14,393 nucleotides of DNA from an uncultured bacterium (GTDB taxonomy: Bacteria; Cyanobacteriota; Vampirovibrionia; Gastranaerophilales; Gastranaerophilaceae): positions 1-14,393 of the forward strand of contig USOK01000014.1 in NCBI GenBank assembly GCA_900556295.1. The letters run 5' to 3'. Both the position numbers and the translations under genes were made by a program. The notes under the pieces were generated by a model, which saw only the letters and a list, made by a program, of their open reading frames with translations, made no database searches and was not told the origin of the DNA. Of this stretch, positions 1 through 8,460 are shown piece by piece (positions within the stretch are counted from its first letter, which is position 1; every line of letters begins with the position of its first letter).

Positions 1-60
1 ACGAGTTATTGTTCATTCCACTATCGTGGCAATTTGACTCCGTAATCTGTTGTTTAATAG

Positions 61-82
61 ACTCCGGATCGTAGTCCGGAGT
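61..82. repeat. Perfect 8-bp palindromic hairpin, dispersed-repeat-like
   Basis: ACTCCGGA (61-68) and TCCGGAGT (75-82) form a perfect 8-bp stem with a 6-base loop. A smaller stem, CCAC/GTGG, lies at 18-29, and GACTCCG recurs at 37-43. There is no T-tract on either side, so it is not a typical intrinsic terminator, although it lies only about 30 bases past the stop of the giant gene. The form (TGTCA, then a CCGGA palindrome, then a second partial copy) resembles the short dispersed palindromic repeats found between genes in many bacteria. The window edge cuts off whatever lies further left, so the full element cannot be delimited. Confidence 0.5.
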
Positions 83-112
83 GACAGTTTAGAATGTAGG
101 GCATCTAACTCA

Positions 113-3100
113 TTATCCAAAAATTGAATTTCCTTTTGATTTTTTCAAGTTTAATTGGTTTTGGTCGTTTTTGTAGATGTCAGATGACATGATTTTGTTC
201 ATGCGTTCGTTAAATTTATATTCATATTTTTGTGCTTTTGCTGCGGCTTTGTCTTGGTGTCTGATTTCACGCAACTTAGCTTTGTAAGCTCGACGTAAGT
301 TTTTACGTCCCGGGAAGCGTTTGTATTGACGAATTTTTCGTTGAATTTCTCTAATATCATCGACTTCTTTTGCTTTTTGAATATCTTCAACTAACGACAT
401 TCTTACATCAGGAGTAATTTCTTGTTTGCCTTTTGTAGTCGGTGTTTGAACAGGTTTGTCGTTGTTTACAACATCTTCAACTTTTTCTTCACTTGTTGTG
501 TCTGTTGTAGTTTCGTCGTTAACCTCTTGAACAGGAGTAGTTTCCGGTTTCATATTTGTTCTGGCTTTCGCAATCAAGTCTTTCATTTCCTCGTCTGTGA
601 TATTTTCGTTTTCTCTTTCGAGTTTTAGTCTTTCAACAAAGTTGTTAAAATCTTCTACTGTATGAATATCAGAAGTCATTTTGTCGAGTTTTTCAAGGTT
701 TTCGGCAATAGTTACTCCGTGTTCGCCGTTTTGGGTTTCGTCGTTTTTAACTCCATTTTCTTCACTCGGAGTTGTAACTTTTTCTTTCTTTTCAGTCTTT
801 TTGTCCTCAACTTTATTGTTGTCTGTGTCGTTAGATTCAGCTTCTCTTGAACGGTTTGTATCATCTGCAGGAGCAGAATTGTCAGTATTAGAAGAATTGT
901 TGCTATCGTCAACAGAAGAGTGGTTTTCATCACTTGCAGAAGATGAGCCATTGTTGTTTGTATCATTGTCAGCTACTTCAGAAGATTGATTATCTGCGTC
1001 CGGAGTATCTGGATCATCGGCCGGATTATCAACTGGATCATCAGCTGGATCATCAGCTGGGTTTTCAACAGGTTCTTCTTGTTCTGCATCTTCTGTAGGG
1101 GCAATAGGGTCAACAGGTGTTACAGCTTCAGACTTTTCTTTGTATGAGTCGTAAATTAGTTTTCCACCATAAGCAAGTCCGCCTAATGCAGCCACTGCTA
1201 CGACTTTTTTCAATCTAGAGCCAGAAGATTTTTGACCAACGCCGTCGGCTTTAACTTCTTTTTGAGCTTGTTTAAGCAAGTCTTTTTGTTTAGAAGCTTT
1301 GCCTGCAACGGCATCGTACCATTCAGGTTTGTCAACCGGTTTTGGTTCTGAATATTTTCCGTCTGAGCCACGGTGTTCGTTAGTGAATGTTGTTATACCG
1401 TCTTTTTCTTCAATATGGTAAACATCATCACCGACTTCAATTCTAGTAATTTTGTCTGACTTGTCTTTTTTGATTGAATATTGTTGGTTGTCGTGAGTAA
1501 TATTTTCTGTAGATGTAATTACATCACCATTTTCATCAGTTTTAATAGTTTTGTCTTTTAGGTTGTAATCTGTTCTGACAACCTTGTCACCTTTTTTGAT
1601 GACTTGTTCTATAACTTCGCCATTTTTGTCATAGGTTGTTTCATAAGAATCTGTAACTTTTGTAGGATTGCCACTAGCATCTTTTTCTAAGAAGTAAAGT
1701 CTAACTTCTTTGCCGTCAACAACTTCGTGTAGTCTGCCGTCTTTGTATTCAAAAGTAGAGCCTTTTTGAGAAGGTTTTATTCCAAGTTTATTTACAGTTT
1801 CTTCTGTAGCTTTGTCTGCGTATTGAGAAGGTTTGTTGCTTGATTTGTCAGTTACTTTATTGTCAGCTTTTTCACTTGTCGATTTAGGGTTGCCTGCTTC
1901 ATCAGCCGAAGCCTGAGTTACTTTATTGTCAACTTTTTCTTCTGTAGATTTTACGTTTTCAGGAGTTTCGTTAGATTTTTGTGCAACAGCTTCATTTTCA
2001 ACCTGTTTTGCCCCTTCCGGATTGATGCCATGTTCTTCGTTTAAGTTGATAACCGGAGTTTCTTCTTCAACCGGATTTACAACCGGTGTTTCGTTTTCAG
2101 TTGCAGGAACTTTTTCTTTCCAAGTTCTCAACAATTCTTCTTGGCTAGAAGCTTTGTTAGCAACAGTATCCCACCATTCAGGTTTTTCTATTATTTCACT
2201 GTTTGACCAATGTTCACCATCCCAGTGTTGTTTAGTAAATATTGTTTGCCCATTTTGTTCAACAAGACGATAGGTGTCACCGTTAAATGTAATTTCTGTC
2301 TTAATATTACCAGTAGAAGATTTTTCTACTGTGTATTTTTGATTGTTATGGTAGATAATTTCTTCTGAACTAGTTATATTGCCATTAGCATCTACCCTTA
2401 CATAAGTGCCAAAATTATCCCCATAGTAAATAGAAACAATTTCATCATTAGCATTTCTATATATAGTTTGAATAGTATTACCTTCATTGTCTTTGAGAAT
2501 TTCAAAATTATTTTCTATTTTTAAATTTCCATTAGCATCTTTTTCTAAGCAATAATATTTAGTAGTATTTTTATTTTTAGTTTCTACTAGCATATCCCCA
2601 ACACCTGTGTCTTTATACTTAAGTGTAGCTCCTTCTTGAGGTTCAATGCCTAGTTTTGTAGCAATTTCTTCTATTTCTGCATCAGTATATTTAGCCGGAG
2701 TTTCTTCCTCTAATCTGGCAGGAGTTTCTATTTCTGCCTGTTTTGCAGATTTGTTCGGACGTAATCTGTCAATAACTTTGTTGAAAGTAGCTTTTACGCT
2801 AAAGCTAGATTGAGCTTTTACACCGTGAGGAGTGATTGCGTGTTCTTCCGGTTTGTATTCTACAAAATTTCCGGTCTTTTTATCTCTTATTTGCCATTGT
2901 TGAGCTGTTGTGCCATCAGCATTTTCTATGGTTGCGTGTTTGTATTCGTTGCCAAGTGCATCATAATAAGCCTGCGTGCCATCTGTCAAGCTTATACCGC
3001 CTTCTTGCAAGCATTTACCGATTTCTGCATTTGGTTTGTATGCATCATCAAAGCCAAAGAAATGATCACCTGCCTCAGTTGTTGTTGTAATTTGAGTTTC

Positions 3101-6100
3101 TACGCCATCTTTGTATTCAATTTGAGTTTGTGAACCATTTTCGTTATTTCTTACAACTAATTCTGGTTGACCGTTTTCGTTGAACACTCTTTGTTCAACA
3201 ATTCTGTCACCATCTTTGATAGTTTCAACAGCAACTTTTTTGTTTCTGCCAAATCTGCCTGATGTGTATTGTTGTTCTAGTGTATAAGTTTCTCCGTCAA
3301 TTTCGATTTTTTGAGGTTTGCTTGTTTTAGTGGCTTTTTCAGATGTAATGTTGTCCATTCTAGAACCTCTACCGTTGAATTTGATACCTAATCTTTCGCT
3401 AATAGGTTTAGGAATTTCAACTGTTGGTTCAGCAACTACCGGTTCAACAACTACCGGTTCAACAACTTCGCCACCGCCAACAATGATTTCGCCTTCTGCC
3501 GGAGCAACCGGTGTTTCTTCTTCTAATTTTACAGGTGTTTCTGATTTTGCAGGTTTTGTAACTTTTGGAGCAATTGTTTCGTTATAAAGACCGGTTTCTG
3601 TCCAAGTACGTGTTTCCGGATCGAATGTTGCAATACCTTGTGGTTTGCCTTCTGCGTTCAAGGCAACATTGCCTTCAGAGTCAAGCAATTCGAAACGTTT
3701 TTCTTTTGAATTATATTTATAAGCGGCTCTACGTTTTATAGAAGGTTGGTAAGAGTCTTCTTCATCCATTAAAAATCGGTCCATTACTTCTTTTGGATTG
3801 TTTCGATTATATCTTTCATCCAAGGTTATCCTTGTTAAATTGCCTTCTTGATCGTATTCAAAACGAACTTCTTTGTTTTTTGGATATTCAATGCGGTAAA
3901 GTAATTGTTTACCGTTATCAGTGTATACATAGAATTCAGTTGTATTACCAATTTCACGATAATATAAATTTCCGCCTTGGGTATATACTTCTTCACTGAT
4001 TTTTTTACCTTTTGCATCAAAATATTCTTTACTATAAAGATTATTAGACTCTTTGTCAGTAGCTGTTTTTACGTAACCGTCTTTTGTTTTAGTAGTTTCA
4101 ACATTTAGCCAAGGTTCTTCCGGATCAGTATAAACACCTTTTTCAACTTCTGCATCAAGAAGTTTTTTATTGCTTGAGAATTTTTTATTCAACCATTCTC
4201 TTACTCTGCCTTTTTTGTTTGGAGCAGTGCTATTGTCAGGAACATATTCATTTCTATCTAGCATTGCATCAACACTTGCCTTTGTATCTGTCGGATCAAA
4301 TGTAACATCATCTGCATGGGCTTCAATTTTGCTACGATGAGGATCTTGTCCCCATTCACTTTGTTTTTTCAAGTACTCTTGAAATAATTTTGTTTTTTGA
4401 GCATTTTCAGGTAATTTTATGATTTTTGCTCTAATTGCGTTGAAATCATCTCTTGAATTAGCGTTTTGCAATTCTTCTCTAATTGTTTCAACTTCTGATT
4501 TTTGTTGTGCAGGTTGGTTTTGAACTGCAGGTTGATTTTTAGCAATTATTTTATCCAATCTTTCAATTTGTTCAGGAGTTAGTTTTGAACCTAATTCAGC
4601 TTTTACTTGTTCTGCGTTTGCGTGACCTTTTTCAGCGTAAGTAACCAAGTCTTCAACTTCTTTTGAAGAAATGCCGAGTTTTTGTGTTTTTGTTTGTTGG
4701 AATGCACCTGTTTTATCGTATTGAACTCTATGAGCGCCATTTGCATCTATGAATTCAATTCCGCCTTTTACTTCTGTGTATTGAATACCGCTTTCTTTCA
4801 AGAAAGTTTTTGCTTCAGGCAAATTCAATTTTTCGAAAGATGCTCTTTGTTCAGGGTTCATTGTAGGCAAATCTTTTACAGCTTCACCTTGTTTGTGCAT
4901 TGCCATCAATGTTTTTGCTTTGTTTGCCGGTGAAAATTTAGCCATAGAGCTTCTTGCACTAGAAACGTGCGCAAATGCCATCATACCCATTGCCAAAGGA
5001 TCTTTTAGGAAATCTTTGTAACTTTGACCGTTCATTTCCATAATAGCTCCGCCAATTGCAACATCTGCACCTGCACCAACTGTGTGAACACCGAGTGCTT
5101 TTGCTTTAGATGTCATATTTGATGCAATTCCGCCAGAAATTTCGCCGACTAAAGAACCTGCAAAGCCGAATTCAGCAACTATTGCAGCTTTTTCTTCTTT
5201 AAGTGCGCGAGATTCAAAAGTACTATTATTTACGTTGGTATCAGCAACATATTGACTTGCCCCCATTCCTGCACCTGTTAGGGAAGCTCTAGCTACTTTG
5301 CTTACAAAATTTGTACCTTCTGCAAGCATTTTTGCACCTTTAAATGTTGTACCGGCAACTTTTAACAACCCACCGCCAAGAGGAGCTGTTGCCATACCAA
5401 TAGTTAAATCAGCTGCAATTTCGCCATATTGTTGGTGTTGCAAATATTTTTGGTTTACTTCTGCAAGGTTCATGCCTGTGTATTTTTTCACAGCTTGTTC
5501 GAAAGGAATATGTTTACCGTTTTTGTCAACAAGTTTGCCTTCCGCAGCTAATTCAAGTTTTTGCAAAACAGATTGGGCAACTCTATAAGTATCTCGTGTA
5601 TCCTCTTTTGTTTGTCCCAATAAAGTAGCGCTTCTCATTCTGGAAATAAGTTTCATTTTTTCGTTTTCACCGTTTACGTCAAATGAATGTTCGTTTCTCA
5701 AAGAGTTGAAAATAGCTTTTAATTCTTTAATCTGTTCTTTGTTTGCTTCAATATCTTCTTTTTTCAATTTAGGATCAACTTTTGAAGATTCAAGAGCAAT
5801 GTTTGCAAAATCCGCAATTTTGTTGTTTGTTACACGGTTGTAAAATAGATAGTCTTCTGTTGTATAATTTTTTGGGAATTTTTTGTCAACCACAACAGAC
5901 TTAAACCAAGGGCATTTCTTTTCTACAAGTGCGAGGACTTCCGGATTTTTAATAATTCCGTAAACTTTTGCAAGGTTTGTGTCAGATTTGTGTTGATAAT
6001 CAGAAGATGATGATTTTATAGCGCCTTTGAGAGCATATACAGAATTGACATTTTCTCCACTGCTTGCATATCTTGAAGAAAGTGATTTTGCTTCGTTCAA

Positions 6101-7543
6101 CAATCTAACAGCTTCGTTTGCCAAGTCTTCATTTGAAAATTTGCCATAACCAGCCATCATTAAATCAGATTTTTTGTTCAATGTTGCCAATTTTTTGTTT
6201 GCAGGAAGTAATTTATCCATTTGAGCATACATTTCTGAATCGTGTGAATCCAAAGCTGTATCAATGTTTTCATCAACGCCTGAAAGTATTAATTTTACAT
6301 TAGTTCTTAAATTGATACCAGTTTTTTCTGCTTGAGTTGTGAGTTCATTTTTTTCAGGAGCAAAAAGCTTTTTGAAACTCAAGTCAATCAAATTTGCATC
6401 ATCTTCTGTTTGGAAGGCAATCAAACTTTCCAAAGCTGTTTCACCTTTTCCGGCTTTAACATTGTTTGCTTTATTGAAACGTGCTGCACCTTTTTGCAAA
6501 TAGTTGTAATCTTCTTTTGTAGTTACGGCATCTAGTGCAGAATGTCTGTTATCAAACTTTTTGCCGTATGTTGTAAGGTTTGTTAAAAGAATTTCGTTTC
6601 TTCTTTTTTGGTCAACGATTGCGCCTTGTTTTACCAAATCAGCGTCGAATTTGTAAACTTCATCATTAGAAATTTCTGAACCTAGAAAAGCTTCGTAATG
6701 AGATTTGTATTTGCCGTTTTTAACATCTTTTTGGAAGCTTTTGTCTTGCGCATAGTGCTTGTCAATTCTGTTCAAAACTGCAGGGTCTACGATACTTTGG
6801 TTTGTTCTAAGGAGTTTTGAATCTTTTGTGCCGATTCCTGTTCCAAGAAATCCGCCTGCTGCGTTGTCCAAATCTTTAATAATGGCATCAGCTTCTTTTT
6901 GTGTAAGGTTCACAGCTCTACCGGTTCTTTTGTCGATGTACCAGAATTTGTTGTTATCACCTTTAATTCTGATAATATTTTTGTCTGAATAAGAAGCTCT
7001 GCTGTCCAATTCTTTTTCCAAACGAGCTTTTTCTTTAGCGTTTTTAGTTGTTCTGATTTTGTGTTTTACATTTTCAACATAAGCTGTGCTTTGTGCATAG
7101 TCAGCTTTGATTACTGTATTGTCTTTTGCCATATAGAATTGTTGACCAGCTTGGTTCATAACAAGTTTTCTGCCTAAACGGTCAACATTTTCTTTCAAAA
7201 CAACATAGCTTTTGCCATTATTTTTAGCTGTAACTTTTTTAGTTTTTTCATTATCAAATATCAGGCAAGCTTTTACGTAACTTTCTTTCAAAATTACGTG
7301 GTTTGCTGATGCGAAAGCTTGTTTGCCTGTTTTTATATCTTTTACTACAAGGTGTCCACGTTTAGAGCCTTTTACAACGCCCAAAATTTCATAAGTCTTG
7401 CCGCTTTTGTCAGTAAAAGTATTTGCGGATTTTTTAGCTTTATTAAAAACAGCCTTTTTGCCTGCTTCTTGTTTCTTAACCTTCTTATTATTTTGTGCGT
7501 TGTAGTTCGCTTGAACATTGTCTGTCTTTTGAACTTTTGTCAT
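113..7543 (-). CDS. Giant modular repeat protein of unknown function, 2476 aa
   Basis: I do not recognise a named family. The start at 7543 is chosen over an in-frame ATG 18 codons upstream because GAGGTG sits 6 bases before it and the extra residues look non-coding. There is no N-terminal signal peptide; the first 45 residues are Lys/Asn/Gln-rich. Two related units of about 50 residues follow (45-95 and 106-155, sharing GK-T/S-Y and L-V-V/M). Residues about 160-700 are charged and mostly helical. Residues about 700-865 are Gly/Ala-rich and hydrophobic. A helical hairpin unit lies at 1018-1064. Beta-type units rich in DxxGN- and Y/F-based strands run from about 1130 to 2100. Two of these (about 1617-1814 and 1906-2100) are clear duplicates, separated by linkers rich in ETP and EEETP. 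A single transmembrane helix lies at 2114-2131, then an acidic Asp/Asn/Ser linker to about 2275, then two more helical hairpin units and a basic tail. Surface adhesin, injected effector and envelope scaffold are all possible; none is shown. The gene lies 113 bases downstream of ispE on the same strand. Confidence 0.9.
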   Translation of the reverse strand: MTKVQKTDNVQANYNAQNNKKVKKQEAGKKAVFNKAKKSANTFTDKSGKTYEILGVVKGSKRGHLVVKDIKTGKQAFASANHVILKESYVKACLIFDNEKTKKVTAKNNGKSYVVLKENVDRLGRKLVMNQAGQQFYMAKDNTVIKADYAQSTAYVENVKHKIRTTKNAKEKARLEKELDSRASYSDKNIIRIKGDNNKFWYIDKRTGRAVNLTQKEADAIIKDLDNAAGGFLGTGIGTKDSKLLRTNQSIVDPAVLNRIDKHYAQDKSFQKDVKNGKYKSHYEAFLGSEISNDEVYKFDADLVKQGAIVDQKRRNEILLTNLTTYGKKFDNRHSALDAVTTKEDYNYLQKGAARFNKANNVKAGKGETALESLIAFQTEDDANLIDLSFKKLFAPEKNELTTQAEKTGINLRTNVKLILSGVDENIDTALDSHDSEMYAQMDKLLPANKKLATLNKKSDLMMAGYGKFSNEDLANEAVRLLNEAKSLSSRYASSGENVNSVYALKGAIKSSSSDYQHKSDTNLAKVYGIIKNPEVLALVEKKCPWFKSVVVDKKFPKNYTTEDYLFYNRVTNNKIADFANIALESSKVDPKLKKEDIEANKEQIKELKAIFNSLRNEHSFDVNGENEKMKLISRMRSATLLGQTKEDTRDTYRVAQSVLQKLELAAEGKLVDKNGKHIPFEQAVKKYTGMNLAEVNQKYLQHQQYGEIAADLTIGMATAPLGGGLLKVAGTTFKGAKMLAEGTNFVSKVARASLTGAGMGASQYVADTNVNNSTFESRALKEEKAAIVAEFGFAGSLVGEISGGIASNMTSKAKALGVHTVGAGADVAIGGAIMEMNGQSYKDFLKDPLAMGMMAFAHVSSARSSMAKFSPANKAKTLMAMHKQGEAVKDLPTMNPEQRASFEKLNLPEAKTFLKESGIQYTEVKGGIEFIDANGAHRVQYDKTGAFQQTKTQKLGISSKEVEDLVTYAEKGHANAEQVKAELGSKLTPEQIERLDKIIAKNQPAVQNQPAQQKSEVETIREELQNANSRDDFNAIRAKIIKLPENAQKTKLFQEYLKKQSEWGQDPHRSKIEAHADDVTFDPTDTKASVDAMLDRNEYVPDNSTAPNKKGRVREWLNKKFSSNKKLLDAEVEKGVYTDPEEPWLNVETTKTKDGYVKTATDKESNNLYSKEYFDAKGKKISEEVYTQGGNLYYREIGNTTEFYVYTDNGKQLLYRIEYPKNKEVRFEYDQEGNLTRITLDERYNRNNPKEVMDRFLMDEEDSYQPSIKRRAAYKYNSKEKRFELLDSEGNVALNAEGKPQGIATFDPETRTWTETGLYNETIAPKVTKPAKSETPVKLEEETPVAPAEGEIIVGGGEVVEPVVVEPVVAEPTVEIPKPISERLGIKFNGRGSRMDNITSEKATKTSKPQKIEIDGETYTLEQQYTSGRFGRNKKVAVETIKDGDRIVEQRVFNENGQPELVVRNNENGSQTQIEYKDGVETQITTTTEAGDHFFGFDDAYKPNAEIGKCLQEGGISLTDGTQAYYDALGNEYKHATIENADGTTAQQWQIRDKKTGNFVEYKPEEHAITPHGVKAQSSFSVKATFNKVIDRLRPNKSAKQAEIETPARLEEETPAKYTDAEIEEIATKLGIEPQEGATLKYKDTGVGDMLVETKNKNTTKYYCLEKDANGNLKIENNFEILKDNEGNTIQTIYRNANDEIVSIYYGDNFGTYVRVDANGNITSSEEIIYHNNQKYTVEKSSTGNIKTEITFNGDTYRLVEQNGQTIFTKQHWDGEHWSNSEIIEKPEWWDTVANKASSQEELLRTWKEKVPATENETPVVNPVEEETPVINLNEEHGINPEGAKQVENEAVAQKSNETPENVKSTEEKVDNKVTQASADEAGNPKSTSEKADNKVTDKSSNKPSQYADKATEETVNKLGIKPSQKGSTFEYKDGRLHEVVDGKEVRLYFLEKDASGNPTKVTDSYETTYDKNGEVIEQVIKKGDKVVRTDYNLKDKTIKTDENGDVITSTENITHDNQQYSIKKDKSDKITRIEVGDDVYHIEEKDGITTFTNEHRGSDGKYSEPKPVDKPEWYDAVAGKASKQKDLLKQAQKEVKADGVGQKSSGSRLKKVVAVAALGGLAYGGKLIYDSYKEKSEAVTPVDPIAPTEDAEQEEPVENPADDPADDPVDNPADDPDTPDADNQSSEVADNDTNNNGSSSASDENHSSVDDSNNSSNTDNSAPADDTNRSREAESNDTDNNKVEDKKTEKKEKVTTPSEENGVKNDETQNGEHGVTIAENLEKLDKMTSDIHTVEDFNNFVERLKLERENENITDEEMKDLIAKARTNMKPETTPVQEVNDETTTDTTSEEKVEDVVNNDKPVQTPTTKGKQEITPDVRMSLVEDIQKAKEVDDIREIQRKIRQYKRFPGRKNLRRAYKAKLREIRHQDKAAAKAQKYEYKFNERMNKIMSSDIYKNDQNQLNLKKSKGNSIFG
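254..397 (-). repeat. C-terminal helical hairpin unit (copy c), residues 2383-2430
   Basis: This coding unit matches residues 1018-1064 (4352-4492) with the spaced pattern E-x-I/L-Q-x-A-x(3)-DD-x(3)-I-x(2)-KI, a turn containing Pro, then K-x(2)-L-x(3)-Y-x(2)-K. A weaker third version occupies about 551-703 (residues 2281-2331). The copies therefore sit on both sides of the transmembrane helix. The function of the unit is not known. Confidence 0.5.
1011..1070. repeat. 12-bp tandem repeat, about five copies, in the giant gene
   Basis: The unit GGATCATCAGCT is repeated in register, with 1035-1046 and 1047-1058 identical and the flanking units at 1011, 1023 and 1059 degenerate. Read on the minus strand it encodes Pro-Ala/Val-Asp-Asp/Asn units in the acidic linker just after the transmembrane helix. 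The unit is a multiple of three, so copy-number changes would alter linker length without breaking the frame. Confidence 0.85.
1241..1828 (-). repeat. Duplicated module of about 195 aa, second copy (residues 1906-2100)
   Basis: It begins with Y-A-D-K, then K-L-G-I-K-P, and contains YFLEKDASGN, ITHDNQQY, TFTNEH and KPEWYDAVAGKAS. Each has a counterpart in the same order in the module encoded at 2102-2695 (YCLEKDANGN, IYHNNQKY, IFTKQH, KPEWWDTVANKAS). The two copies are offset by about 289 residues including the linker. The first half is a run of short beta-type strands with Asp-x-x-Gly turns, and the end is helical. Confidence 0.85.
2102..2695 (-). repeat. Duplicated module of about 195 aa, first copy (residues 1617-1814)
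   Basis: This is the partner of the module at 1241-1828. It is preceded by an ETPARLEEETPAKY linker and followed by another ETPV/EEETPV linker; the same linker type also occurs near 3500-3560. The R-L-G-I-K start near residue 1384 may mark an older, much more diverged copy. The copies differ throughout at the protein level, so the duplication is not recent. Confidence 0.85.
3426..3470. repeat. 15-bp tandem repeat, three copies, in the giant gene
   Basis: Units of the form GGTTCAACAACTACC start at 3426, 3441 and 3456, with single-base differences. On the minus strand they encode a Val/Glu/Pro repeat (VVEPVV type) in the linker before the module starting near residue 1384. Like the 12-bp array, the unit preserves the reading frame. 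Confidence 0.85.
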
Positions 7544-7549
7544 TACGTA

Positions 7550-7555
7550 CACCTC
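7550..7555 (-). promoter_or_regulatory. Shine-Dalgarno deciding the start of the giant gene
   Basis: The minus strand reads GAGGTG, TACGTA, ATG: a good ribosome binding site with 6-base spacing before the start at 7543. The alternative in-frame ATG at 7597 has no comparable site, so the shorter protein is preferred. Confidence 0.75.
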
Positions 7556-7567
7556 ACATACTTTTAC

Positions 7568-7597
7568 CTTATGAGTTGTACTACGGCACTTTTGCAA
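7568..7597 (-). promoter_or_regulatory. Possible weak promoter for the giant gene
   Basis: On the minus strand TTGCAA (7597-7592) is followed after 18 bases by CATAAG (7573-7568). Each matches four or more positions of the sigma-70 consensus. It would give a short leader before the GAGGTG site. The match is weak and read-through from ispE, 113 bases upstream, is an alternative; I see no clear terminator in the gap. Confidence 0.25.
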
Positions 7598-7656
7598 GAA
7601 TTCTTTAAGTTCATGCAGAAAATTTGTTACAAATATTAATAAATCTTGTGATTTAA

Positions 7657-8460
7657 CTAATCAACCACACAAATACCCACGGAAGTAGCATGTAAACCAT
7701 TTGCAAGCCAAAAACCATCTTTTTGAGCAAAATCAAAATCTATTCCGAAATAAGTTGAGCCTGAACCTGACATGATTGAATTTGGATAAGCTTTTTTTAT
7801 TAACTTCAATTCTTCATAATCGTCAATTACAGCCCACTCTAAGTCGTTCACGAAATTTTCTCTTTCGCCAAATTCGGATTTGAAATCATCATTTTTTTTC
7901 GCAGAAAATTTTGTGTATGCCTCTTTTGCACTAATTCCAAGGTCATTAGGTTTTATAAGCGAAATATTCATTTCCTCAAATGGAAGTTTTTCTAAAATTT
8001 CGCCACGCCCATATGTCATTTGTCGTCCGCCTTCAAGGCAAAAATTCAAGTCAGAACCCAATTTTGCGCATAAATTATGCAATTCTTCACGAGACAAAGG
8101 TCGATTAAAGATTTCATTTAATCCAAAAAGTGTGCCTGCTCCATTCGTGCTTCCGCCTGCCAAACCTGCTGAAACAGGAATATTTTTGTCTATATAAATC
8201 TCAATTTTATGCGGAGCAAGATTCACTGTTTCGACAAAAAGCATTGTAGCTTTAAAAACGAGATTTTTTTCATTATAAGGGATTTCTGTGCTATTGCCAG
8301 AAAGATTTATTTCGAACTTTTCTGCCGGTTCAGCATTTATTGTCAAATAGTCATAAAGACTGATTGTCTGCATAATGCTCTCAATATTATGAAAACCGTC
8401 AGGACGTTTGCCGGTAACTTTTAAAGTCAAATTTATTTTTGCAGGGCATTGAATTTTCAT
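7657..8460 (-). CDS. ispE: 4-diphosphocytidyl-2-C-methyl-D-erythritol kinase
   Basis: This is a GHMP-superfamily kinase that phosphorylates the 2-hydroxyl of CDP-methylerythritol in the non-mevalonate isoprenoid pathway, in the cytoplasm. Residues 5-40 carry the family start PAKINLTLKVTGKRPDGFHN, with the catalytic Lys in PAKIN. The ATP-binding loop PVSAGLAGGSTNGAG is near residue 90. LGSDLNFCLEGG near 130 holds the catalytic Asp, and the C-terminal GHMP motif MSGSGSTYFG is near 230. At 267 aa it is slightly shorter than the E. coli enzyme. The ATG overlaps the rsmA stop (ATGA), and GAGGA lies within the rsmA 3' end, so translation is probably coupled. rsmA-ispE adjacency is common in bacteria. 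Confidence 0.96.
   Translation of the reverse strand: MKIQCPAKINLTLKVTGKRPDGFHNIESIMQTISLYDYLTINAEPAEKFEINLSGNSTEIPYNEKNLVFKATMLFVETVNLAPHKIEIYIDKNIPVSAGLAGGSTNGAGTLFGLNEIFNRPLSREELHNLCAKLGSDLNFCLEGGRQMTYGRGEILEKLPFEEMNISLIKPNDLGISAKEAYTKFSAKKNDDFKSEFGERENFVNDLEWAVIDDYEELKLIKKAYPNSIMSGSGSTYFGIDFDFAQKDGFWLANGLHATSVGICVVD

Noticed and set aside
681..989. Plus-strand frames opposite the giant gene (also 3318-3587 and others)
   Set aside because: They are Ser/Phe/Val-rich shadows of the Asp/Glu/Lys-rich minus-strand protein. They have no family resemblance and no plausible start signals.
113..7543. Polymorphic toxin or contact-dependent inhibition protein
   Set aside because: Despite the size, the Gly/Ala-rich middle and the modular layout, no toxin domain, pretoxin motif, signal peptide or small immunity gene could be identified.
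7544..7597. 18-codon N-terminal extension of the giant protein
   Set aside because: The internal ATG at 7543 has GAGGTG at ideal spacing, while the upstream ATG overlaps the possible promoter and lacks a ribosome site.
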